Shown here: piece by piece, positions 32,928 to 42,900 of the stretch
Layout of the letters: each line of letters starts with the position of its first letter
Numbering within the stretch: the stretch's first letter is position 1
Origin: Cadophora sp. MPI-SDFR-AT-0126
Taxonomy: Eukaryota; Ascomycota; Leotiomycetes; Helotiales; Ploettnerulaceae
Assembly (NCBI GenBank): GCA_020747065.1
Contig: JAGMVK010000002.1
Location: 1,984,001 to 2,048,000, forward strand
DNA: 64,000 nucleotides
Direction of reading: 5' to 3'
Translations under genes and position numbers: made by a program
Notes under the pieces: model-generated
Databases searched by the model: none
What the model saw: only the letters and a program-made list of their open reading frames with translations
Told to the model about the DNA's origin: nothing

Positions 32928-34128
32928 TTATATGCCTCTGTTGAAAACAACCTTGCCATGTTCTCCTCCCTTGCCCCAGAATTCCTCTTCCAAGCTCGAA
33001 GCATCCACAGCCTGACGCTGAGGGAAAGCCGCAAGAGCAAGAGGCAAAGCGAACAAACTTGTCGCAAAGATCAGACCAACATTGACAGGCATAGTTAGTC
33101 GTGGGTTGTTCTTCAGCCATTGTTGCTTCTGCAGTCTGACAAGTACCAAAGGAGGGATGACCATAATCGGAGAGCTATTCAAAACTCTACTGAGAGCAGT
33201 CTCGGAGACTGCGAGAGTAGCAGCTTTCTTGCTCTTGCCAAGTGAAGCAACCGCAGATTCGGACTTCCCTTCTTCCCTCAATTTGGCCTTGTCTGCCTCA
33301 GAGAGAACAGGGTAGACATCAATTCCTTGTCTAATTTCCTCTCCGCGCATCAGAAACACATTCAGAGCACCAGCACTTGCGACTGCAGCAAAAGGGACCA
33401 GTCTAGTGAGGATCGTCTTTGTAGCCGGGCTAACCCGCTTTAGTCTTGGAACGAGGGCATTCAATCCGAGAGCTACTGAGCAAGAAGCTCCAACTGCGAG
33501 GAAGTATGATTGTGCGATCTTCGAGGTAGAGAGAGGAGTGGACTTGTTCGCGTTTGCATTGTTGATCGCGACGTTGAGAGATTGGTTGGTTATTTGCCAG
33601 AGGAGAGTTCCAGTCGTCTGCCAGCAGGTTAGCTTTGAAGACCAATTGCAGAGTCACACTCACTCCAAGCCCAGGTGTAAGCATTCCAGCCGTTACCACC
33701 AGATTAGACAAGACAAAGGATGACATTCGGAAGGGTAGGAAAACTGGTTCGCCAGTATCTGCCACAATCAACATATGTAGCCAAATGCGCCGCCCCAGCA
33801 GCACCTACCAGGGTGTAATGTCGAATCTACAATTTTCTTCGCCTTCCATAGCTCCTCATTCATCTCATTGATTTTCCCTTGCTTGTAACTTGCGACCAGG
33901 CTCTTCGCATGCTCGAGACCCGCTTTGTTTACCAGGAGGGTTCTGCCCAACGTCAGCAAGGCCCCATTGGAGCAGCTCCTGATATGCAAAACACCTTCAA
34001 TGAAATGAACCACGCCCTCCTCACCTCGGATCTGCAATGCTTGCGGAATGACGAACGCGCCCCCAGTAAGTGCTCAGGTCATATTGTGATGCGGGGAGCT
34101 CCCGACCACCTGGGAGAGAGGCCGACAT
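32928..34128 (-). CDS. FSF1: Sideroflexin, mitochondrial inner-membrane amino-acid (serine) transporter
   Basis: Sideroflexins carry serine and related substrates into mitochondria for one-carbon metabolism. Exons: 34025-34128, 33809-33942, 33664-33758 and 32928-33617, for 340 aa, the usual length. The N-terminal half has YDLSTYWGRVRHSASIADPR, TLLVNKAGLEHAK and WKAKKIVDSTLHPDTGEPV, all hallmarks of the family. Membrane segments follow: FVLSNLVVTAGMLTPGL, TTGTLLWQITNQSLNVAINN, and FAAVASAGALNVFLMRGEE. The C-terminus (PRLTMPVNVGLIFATSLFALPLALAAFPQ) is also typical. Introns of 45-82 nt keep frame at every junction. The ATG at 34126-34128 is the first in frame. The 3' neighbour is a 2.2-kb non-coding stretch. 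Confidence 0.94.
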
Positions 34129-34664
34129 TGTGATCGCGGCGTTGAAGGTGGAAGCTTCGCAGACGCTGGGTGTCTTTCAAATAAACCAATTGACCCCTGC
34201 TCCCGAACTTCACCTCCGTAGACGCGTTGGACGTAGCGGTGAAGATAAGTAGATGTTCAGTTCACAAACACAGTCGTATTTTCTTGTCAGAGCTCTAGCC
34301 AAATATAAGTCCGATCTCGCTTGTAGAATTTACAGGGGTCCGAAGAAGCTCCATAACTCATGCCGCTCATGTTTATATCCAAACATCGCAGTCGTCGGAT
34401 ATTGATTCTGAATGTCAATTTTCGAAATGCGTGTCTCCTGTGGTTTCGTTTTAATCCCTTTGAGCAGCCACATTCTTTGAGGTGTCCTTGATCGGTCAAA
34501 CGATACTCCGAGACCAGCGGGATCTTCCTTTTCTGTGGCGTGTGTGGTAATCGTCAGCCAGATTTCTATTGTTAGTGAGTAATGAAATAAGCACTTTCTT
34601 GCAAAGAACCGTGACATGACGGTCCAGTGGCCTAAGTAAGTACTTTGGTTATACTTGCATACAA

Positions 34665-34809
34665 CCAGGGCTGATGCTCTACGCAGTGGTTAAGGCGCTA
34701 GATTTCGGTGTAAGCCATATCTCTAGAGATTGTAAGTTCATCACTCTCATGTCTATCCTATCGTCCAAAATCCTAAACCGAGGTGTAGGGGAGTTCGAAT
34801 CTTCCCTGG
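34665..34809 (+). other. Degenerate tRNA-like element (tRNA relic or tRNA-derived repeat)
   Basis: A polymerase III A-box-like stretch (TACGCAGTGG, 34680-34689) runs into GTTAAGGCG, as in many tRNAs. An anticodon-arm-like hairpin follows: CTAGA at 34698-34702 pairs with TCTAG at 34722-34726. The loop carries TCG at 34705-34707, followed by a possible 13-nt intron. The expected T-arm after it is degenerate. A good B-box-like GAGTTCGAATC occurs 65 nt further on (34791-34801). CCAGGG (34665-34670) and CCCTGG (34804-34809) are complementary and could form a terminal stem. The D-stem and acceptor geometry do not fit a normal tRNA, so this is unlikely to be a working gene. Confidence 0.4.
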
Positions 34810-35614
34810 ATCGATTAGAGATCTATAATGAAGCATTAGCTTCAACCATTCTTTTGCCTTTTTGGCAAGGGCAGTTGCATCTACTCCGCCGGCCTGGAGG
34901 GTTGTATTGACGAAGTTGGAGGGTGACACAAAGGAAGCGAGGATAACCCCGCATTTGGGGTTGGCTCTGGACCTTTGGCACTCGAAATTGAGAGATTAGA
35001 TGAGCAAGGGGTGCATAGGCATACTATGATGCGGGACAGTATATGTCACCAGCAACTTTAGGTACTTTTTGTGTAAGTCTAGCTCGTATGCCAAACTTCG
35101 CATATTGAACATAAATGTACAATATCTGCGAAGGATTCTCAAAATAACACTGGATAATGCCTAAGGCAAGGAATATTACGCACTCGACCGAGCCCTGGAG
35201 GTCACAGCTCCAGAGCTCTCTCTGCTTCGGGAAGGATACGGCATCTTCATTTCTGTTTCCTCCTCACAAAGGAGCCCATCTCCAAATGATTGCGAAATAC
35301 CCGTATGATCACCTCCAGGGCATAGAGATGTGGAGAATATTGCCGGAAAAAACAAAGCCAGGCTCTGGAGATCCTCCTACAGAACCCGCAGCCACTGGTC
35401 AGAGATATTCTCTCATCTCTAAGAGCCTAGGTATCGGATGTATTACTCAGTGGTTCTCGACAGAAACCTTGAAAAGCCTTAAGATGCTAGAACTTCTCTA
35501 AATTAGGTGTCAGGAAGTGGCTGCAGGGAACGGCTGTAACCTGCAATGATTTGATGATAGCTCAGTCCTTCGCGAAGATCAGAGTGGGACATCACTCAAC
35601 CGGTAAAGAATTGC

Positions 35615-36064
35615 CTATCCCGGATGTTGAGCATCACTAAATGTTCTTAAATTTTGTCGGTACTTTGAACAAAGAAAGCATGTTTGTTTTGTTGACGATG
35701 TTTCGGAGTTAAGCGAGGATACCTCAATGCGTAATTTCTGCTTCCAGTCCGCAGGTAACAAAAGCCGGGAGATGTAGTACTTGGCAGGTATAAATTTTCC
35801 TGGAATTTGTGGAAAAATATTCTCACTACAATTCAATGTCTCTAATGCTATGTGTTCCAAGGCCGGTACTTTCAGGTCTTGGTTGATGGTTGCGGCGTGT
35901 ATTCTAGGGAGTGAAGCCTGAGAATTAAGCGAGGAAAGCCTGGAATAGCGCGCAACAGGGCATGAGAACCTTGCGACAACTCGATGATTGACCAGCGAAT
36001 TAGTACCGTTCAAACCACTTCTGAATCTATTGTTTCCCCAATATGCCTCCAAGGGCAGAAACAT
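35615..36064 (-). CDS. Hypothetical protein, 149 aa, doubtful
   Basis: An uninterrupted 149-codon frame starts at an ATG at 36062-36064. Its middle (LKVPALEHIALETLNCSENIF) has the hydrophobic rhythm of leucine-rich or F-box-associated fungal proteins, but there is no F-box or clear repeat register. It may be the 3' remnant of a larger decayed gene, or chance. No domain, signal peptide or membrane segment is evident. Confidence 0.25.
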   Translation of the reverse strand: MFLPLEAYWGNNRFRSGLNGTNSLVNHRVVARFSCPVARYSRLSSLNSQASLPRIHAATINQDLKVPALEHIALETLNCSENIFPQIPGKFIPAKYYISRLLLPADWKQKLRIEVSSLNSETSSTKQTCFLCSKYRQNLRTFSDAQHPG

Positions 36065-36340
36065 GTAATTGTCTTATCATCGATATAGTTCTGTAAACTG
36101 TATGTAGCTGATGATTCTTATACTCATCTCACCAATATAGTCCGAATTTTGCCATGACTGACAGCCACATCTGCCCATTAATGACGTTGCCAAGAAATCG
36201 TCGCTCAACTGGAACGCAACTCCCCTCACCTCCGCTTTTTCCGTATCGTGACCTCAAAACATATCGAAATTTCATCTGCTTCAGTTTCCTTAACGCTAGA
36301 CCATTAGACAGGTTTCATTCGTTTCTTCTGTTTTACACCG

Positions 36341-38554
36341 ATGACGACAGAGCAATGTACACGGGAACGCCTGTCCCCCACAACGGAAGTCCTTCATCAG
36401 TTGATGAACATCCTCGGTCATGACTTTGCGACTGATTTGAGCTCTTCGATAGCATCACTGCAACCTCTTTCTTTACTTCGACTGAAGATAAATGTCGAAA
36501 TATGTATAGATTCTCAGAATTCCAATGACGTCGAAGCAGTCCAGATTCCTTCAACATACATGGTAAGTTGCTGAAATACCTTCTGAAAATATGGAACATG
36601 GTCGCTGAAACATTAACGCAACACACAGGGCTCGGCCAATTTCAATACTTCTGAAGTCCAAGAATTCTTGCAACTCAATTTCAATGTCAATGGCATACCA
36701 ACACCGGCCCGAAGCTCTATAGACAGAGAAGATTTGACTGTTTCAAGCCCAAATCGAAGCCATTTATCCAGAGCAGACGCAGCACCAGGCAATTCCCGCA
36801 CTTTGCGGAGCAGTCTCCAAGCTCCCGAATCTCGTCCAACTAAAAGACAGAAAACCGCCGGCGCTCTAAGTGTTACCGAGACCAACCTATCAGTTCCTCC
36901 TACAGGCACATCCACGCCCACTTTGGGAAGCTCGACGGCCAGACAGTTGCAAACGAAGCCTCGAGAATTCCCCCAACGCAAGAAGAGAAATGAGGATGGT
37001 ATTCATCATTTGCAGCCATCTTCTGTTGAGAGACTTATTGCTGGACTGTGGAAGCAAGTTTTCAGTAGCGTTGAGTTGAACCCAACATCACTGGTGAGTC
37101 TAGTTGTCATATCTGTATTCTGTTCGGAGAGCTGATTGAGGGTGATAGGAGAACATGTCAACTGTAAGTCCAGTAGGTAGCGGTGGCAACATGGAGGTCA
37201 GTCAAATTGAATTATATATTGAACATGTCTGATGTCTCCAGGCTTTTCGAGAGATAAATTCGCTCTGTTTGAGAGTCACGAAGATGAGCAGAAGTTCTCG
37301 TGCTCTAGAAACCATTATCCAAGCTCACTGGGTTGATTGTTTCGAGGCTCGTGTCAAGAATATTGGGGTTGAAAAGCCTTTTCTGTCCAGCACTGAAACG
37401 AAGATGTCTGCATTAAGAGAAGCATGCGCCATCCTTAAATGGTCGGAGAAAGAGTTGAGGAACAGGTTGTAGGTATTCTGAAAACCTAGTGATCCCATTG
37501 TCACTGGATCGACTTTTCATGTTCTGATTCTCGCAGATCAATTTGGCGCGGCTACAAAGAAATTAAAGATATCGGTGGATGGGCTTCTCTTGTATTCGCC
37601 GGCTCTGGAATCTACAGATTCTGCAAATACCGAGGAGGCTTCGGCAAGAATCTCACCACAAGACTTAGCCGGCTACGACCGAGTTTAGAGGTTGCAGCAG
37701 ACACAATACACCCTGAATGGCGACAGCTACTTGCCCTTATCGGTCAAGACACTCAAAAGCTCTACTCCGGCCATTCACATGACTGGGTTGTATGTGATGG
37801 GGTGCCACCTGTGGCTCTCAAGTCTACCTACACCCAATGGTATCCGGATTTCAGCTTCACCCACATCGAGGATTCTGTGCTTGACGAACTTGCCTGGGGA
37901 CGAGACGACCCACGACGGATCTCCGGGACGAATACCTCATTCTGCAATGATTGTGGTTATTTCCAGTCCAACAATGTCTCCTCAAATGAATGCAGATGTT
38001 TCCCTGAATTATACGGAGGTTGCAAAGCCCCCGTTCCTGTCCAAGTCTTCCGTACGCCGCTTGGGAAGAACAACGGCCTGATTGCTCGCTGTGTGAGTTT
38101 CCTTGGTCGAAGTCATACATGTAAATTCATTCAAGCACCACATTCTCACTGCTTCGTAGGAATTTCCCCGAGGGTCAGCCATCGGAGAATTCACGGGGCT
38201 GGTTACCAAAGGCATTGACGGGACGGACGCGATGCAAAGCGGCGACGATGAACGGCGATATCAGATATATCAAGGGACAATGGGTCGGTTCATTCTTTCG
38301 ATACTCGAACCCTTGCTCACATCTCATCCACAGGCAATTACACCCGCTTCGTCAACCACTCATGCGCGCCCAACAGCCAGTTTCAGAAATTCTGTTGGCT
38401 AGGCTCCGAGCGTATCATATTGGTCTCTCGAGGGGTAGAAGCTGGCGAAGAAATCACTGTCGATTATTCGCACGAGTACTGGGAGGGACTAGACAAAGAT
38501 TGTTTATGCGGCGAGCCATGTTGTCGGTATCTCAGAAGAGTTCGATCGGCTTGA
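36341..38554 (+). CDS. SET-domain protein, putative lysine methyltransferase
   Basis: The C-terminus is a SET domain that would transfer a methyl group from S-adenosylmethionine to a lysine. Exons: 36341-36562, 36629-37093, 37149-37163, 37242-37465, 37537-38092, 38160-38283 and 38334-38554, for 608 aa. Residues 1-230 are Ser/Thr/Pro-rich, with a basic patch (TKPREFPQRKKR). A conserved middle block includes HWVDCFEARVKNIGVEKP and SIWRGYKEIKDIGGWASLVF. The SET region has a Cys-rich pre-segment (CNDCGYF, CRCFPELYGGCKAP) and GEFTGLVT. It then has the cofactor-binding NYTRFVNHSCAPNSQF, GEEITVDYSHEYW and a post-SET-like CLCGEPCC. The third exon is only 15 nt, and the exon 4 donor (GTTGTA at 37466) is atypical. 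Histone versus non-histone substrate is not deducible. Confidence 0.85.
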
Positions 38555-38746
38555 GTCAGATGTCCTCTAGAACAGATCTATTCCATTGTTCTCGAGCATA
38601 TGGGGACTTTTGAGTAACACTTTATCAAACGCTTTCTCGAAAAATCATGCTAATGCCATCCACCCTCGCAATGAACTCTATACTTCTAAGCAAATCAATC
38701 TAGGCCAGATCTAAATCTTCAAGCAAGCCATAACCTCAGACGCACC

Positions 38747-40930
38747 CTAACGACCACGACTACCGGCCCTCTGTCTTGGTACACCAGTCTTACTCTCACT
38801 AAATCTACGCTCTAGCCCATATTCATCCGCCGTCGAAGACCCGGGAAGCTCTGGTGCGCCACCAAAACTGGCGAGCACAACCTTGTTGTTTGCTGTCAAA
38901 TCGTCCATAATCTCAAGTTCTTCCACGGTAAACCATCTTGGCATCGTTTTCCAGCGGAATGGAATCAGTACGCAAACCAGTATGGGAAAGCCTTGCGGAA
39001 CAATGTCAGCTTGACCGACACTCTGAAGGAAGGAGGAGAGAAGCTTACCGATCGCTGCGATAGTCTGGGAGATCGCGACTGGGAGGATCACACCGACTAT
39101 CTGACACATAAGATACAACCATATCTTACGACTTCTGACTTTCAAGAGTGGCTCAGCTTGTTGGACGAAGCGGCGCTCGCTCATCAAGAAGAGCAATTTC
39201 TTCGTGATGCCGTTGCTCTCAATTGATCCCCAACCAACAACGAAGAACACGCCACAGAATATCGCTCGTGGCATAGTGTGCAGAACGATCAAGAGGGGCC
39301 CAGTCATGGTACCAATTATACCCAGGCCCATAAGGAAATGTGAGACTCGTTGTTCGACTACGCCTGTTGCTCTGACAATTGGACGACGGATCTCGTTTCC
39401 TTCACCTTCTTCGGTGACGATTACTTGGAGGTCGGTTTCGAACACTGTCAAGGAGTCTGTATGAACCGGTGCCTGGAGCGAATCAAATTAGCATCAAATT
39501 ACTTTAAGTCGAAGGGAGAAAGGGGGGGTACCTGTGGAACGAGACCGTTGGGCAACGGAATACCGATGATCCCTGAAATGAAGGTCGTACATCCAAGGAG
39601 GAAGAAGTCCCAGTGAAATCCCCCAGGCTTCTTCAGGGGATACTGCTTCGCCTGCGCTGTCAAGCTGCTTACATTCTGTACCACAAGTCAGTTCATGTCC
39701 TCAGAACAACAACACAGGGAAGAGAACTCACATGATCGTAGTAGAAGAGCAGCATAACCAAGAATCCAAATGGCATAGCCACGAATACCCACTTTACGTC
39801 GAGTGTCCAAAAGTCGATCAGCCAGCTGCGAGGTTGCGTTGGGTAGAAAGCTCGGCTGACGGGAAGAGTGCTAATGTGGGCTCTTTTGATCGTTCCAGGA
39901 ATATGAGCAAAGCCGACCCAAAAAATGGTTGCAATCTGTGAAGATTGTTAGGATTCGCGTTTGCTCCAATTGGGAGTGTTCAAACACACCGGATATGCGT
40001 AATCAGCAAGAAATCCTCGAGCCCATGGCTTTGCGAGAACCCCACTACCGATCTTCTCCAGAGTGTACACAGTTCCAAAATAGAGGATTGCAATGACACA
40101 GCTCAGATACCCGTCAACACTTCCGAAGGAATCAAACAAGCTGACCAGCTCCTCCACTCCCTTGACTGCTCAATTCTCAGCGCCATTCTTCTCATCCAAA
40201 TAGTGCGGAACTTACTCATGTAAATGATCCCAACATACATCCCAAAAGTCTCGCTTGAGAAATCCGTCACATACCGCATGTAGTCACACAAATTCCAAAC
40301 TGCAACCAGCCAATGCCAAATCGCAGCCCAGATTGCCGTCCAGGCCATAAAGCGTGCGTACAGTGTGACGTCGTAGATTTTGATGATGTCGTAGATTGTG
40401 TAGTTGAACAGGGAGATCAATCCGGTAATGCCTACGATGGTCAAAGGCTGTGCACTAATCGTGCTGAAAACCATAGCTGCGAGAGCGGATGCAAATAGTG
40501 ACTCGTTAACGCTGTAGAATCCATTTGTTCGCCGCTGCATGTCCAATGTATACGCCAGGGCTGGAAGCAGACTTCGAGTTCTCAGTCTTGATCAATTTGT
40601 CTCATAAGGGAAAACTTACTTGACAAAATACATCCGCACAGTGCTCGCAAAAGTACGATAAGTAAATGCATCCGTAACGTCACTCCAGTAGTATGGAAGA
40701 CGCCGACGTACATCATAATACATGCCTCGACACGGCCGCAGTACTCGAAATCTCCTCCATCCTGTCACTCCATCGTATGTGTAATCCGAGGTTCTCGACT
40801 TTGTTGACCTCGCATCTTTATTAGGAGGCTCTGGCCTCGATTTATCGGTAGTAGGATTCATCATTGGAGTTCCAGGTATTCCACTACCACTAGGAGTATC
40901 CGTCACTGGGGAATTGTCGGACCTTTGCAT
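38747..40930 (-). CDS. SLC4-family anion transporter, Bor1/bicarbonate transporter-like
   Basis: This membrane transporter is related to yeast Bor1 (borate efflux) and to HCO3- transporters. Exons: 40620-40930, 40216-40571, 39990-40165, 39732-39935, 39532-39675, 39049-39472 and 38747-38991, for 619 aa. A cytoplasmic N-terminus of about 80 residues is followed by RMYFVNLLPALAYTLDM, the start of the membrane domain. Many hydrophobic segments follow. Diagnostic pieces are LLFYYDHNVSSLTAQ, FISGIIGIPLPNGLVPQAPVHTDSL, and RVSHFLMGLGIIGTM. The C-terminal tail after the last membrane segment is polar (RWFTVEELEIMDD, then a Ser/Arg-rich end). The second exon uses the acceptor at 40572-40573 (CGAAG); the next AG would break frame. 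The intron at 38992-39048 is 57 nt and stop-free, so retention would add 19 residues. The gene converges with the SET-domain gene. Confidence 0.9.
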
Positions 40931-42900
40931 GGTGAAAAGAAGGAAGGGGAGAAAAGACAAAGCAAAATAGGAAAACTCTTGGAGAAGTTTCAATGTTCCT
41001 GGAGAATGAGGAGCTACCAAGCTTTAATATATAGATCATTGATACAGTACTACCTAGTTCTAGACTGCGAATCGGAGGAGAGTGGATGCCCGTGCGGGTA
41101 GCTGCTCTTGTCAGTCGGCAATTTCTAGGAGGGGATATCTTGGGGAGTGGCCAGGATGGAAACTTCAAAAAAAGACATCAATATCAATCAAAGTTCCCAT
41201 TATTTCCATTTTTAATTGCGTGGTAGGGCGTGAATGAGTTTATGTTGACACATGAACAGGGCTTTGTTTTGTTTAAAACTTCCTTTGGGATTGCTGAAGA
41301 ATTTCTGTGTTCGAACAGTTATGACGCCAAGATTGATTTTCTGCTCGGGCAGAAGTTTAAGAGGCGGTGGTGGCGTGACGCTAATCAACAACTACATCTC
41401 CGAGAACCTCCCCTTAGGGACTGCCAATCATTCCCCGTTATCTTTTGAGATACATGTTAGTCTAATGTTGTCTGGAAAGTATGCCGTTACTTGAAAAAGG
41501 GTGATATTCGGCGATCTTCTAACAGAGTCAGAGATGAGAGGCATCATCATGGGCTTCGGATATGGGGTCTTCAAATTTGCTTTATCGTGTTCAGATCGCT
41601 GGATGGAGAGAACTGTGTCGTGATAGTCTTTCTGGATAATACTGGAAGAATAAACCGGAAGCCTCTCAATGCAGTTCCACTGGATAACAATTGCACATTG
41701 ATAGGTGTCGTCCGAAGTGCAGAAACGTCTTCGTGACAGTATACCTCCAAATTACTTGCATTATGAAAAATCTTCATCTCTTCTCTCGATCTCAAGGTCA
41801 GAATTTAGACGTTGAATTTTATGGCAAGGTTCCGATGGCATATTTTCAGAATTACGTTCAGAGCAGGTCCGCGTGTTCTTCTATTTGATTAGTACTGGCT
41901 CATTCTATGACATTTCAGGAACCACTCACTTCATGGTACTACTAGCTTAAGAAGCTTGTTGTTCATGTCACAAAGTCTGCCTAGGACATTCATCTTTGTT
42001 CTGCTTCGAATCTCGGGGCAGAGCCTAGGCGAGCCTGAGGTGCTGCCAGCAGATTTCTCAGTGCTGGGTGATGACAGACGTTCTCAAGGGGTAGTATGTA
42101 AGATGTCAAAGTCCCTGATGCTACAGAAAATCCCCCACTCCCTCCTTTCATCACGGATTTCGCAACTTAAGTCTCCCAAATTTTGCTTGACGACAGTTGT
42201 GACGCCAAAGCATCTCGATCAGCAACGTGTGGGATGAAAGGGGAATAATTGTTTACAACGTTCCAGCCTCATGATTTAGCTGAGAGCTTTTAAAATCACG
42301 GTATCCCACAGCTACCAGGGATATATTAGCATTATAAGCTCTGCAAAGTTATATATCAGAACCAACTGTTCTGGTCATCGTTCCTCAGCCCAGAAATATC
42401 TTTGACATACTCTCAAAGCTGTAGAAAGCGCAGTGGATCTCAAATAGGGTGTCGTAGAGAGTTGATTCCTAAGTTGCGCGAGAGAAGAAAGCCTCATGTG
42501 CCTCCAAATGGCTCCCTTGGTGACTTGCACCAGTCTAGCGCCTTCTCGCAACTTCATTTGTCTCGATATGCCGGCCACCAAAATTTTGGCGCTTTCTGTG
42601 ACAACGAGGCTAATCCTACAAGACGATCATGAGGCCACAACTTCAGTGTGACAATATTTAATTGCTAGAACTTCGTACTTCACTGGATTAAGACAGACAA
42701 GTATCCCAAGTATGCTGTTAGAAGTGGGGCAAGAATTAGCGAGCCCCTGACAGGGCCAATTTGCGAAGTAAACAAATCAGCTAACCCACAGCTCTGCTTG
42801 TCCTAGAGCATTCTGCGGCATGGATCGATGTAACTAATCGTAGGTGTAGCACAACCAACATGACTGTTGGCAGGCAAGACAACAAGCTAGACTAACCAGC
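40931..42900. other. Large intergenic region
   Basis: About 2 kb of AT-rich DNA separate the SLC4 transporter start from the BBC1/AIM3-domain gene 3' end. No frame exceeds 95 codons, and stops are frequent in all frames. I recognise no transposon, repeat or RNA gene. The first several hundred bp presumably include the transporter promoter. Confidence 0.4.

Larger units (their letters stand above)
34129..36340. other. Gene-poor interval with relics
   Basis: About 2.2 kb lie between sideroflexin (minus) and the SET-domain gene (plus). It contains a degenerate tRNA-like element (34665-34809), a 149-codon minus-strand frame (35615-36064) and a 114-codon plus-strand frame (35157-35501) without recognisable features. 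The interval may contain decayed gene remnants, but I cannot name a parent. Confidence 0.4.

Noticed and set aside
41000..42900. Decayed transposon in the AT-rich interval
   Set aside because: No terminal repeats, transposase or reverse-transcriptase motifs, or target duplications were seen.
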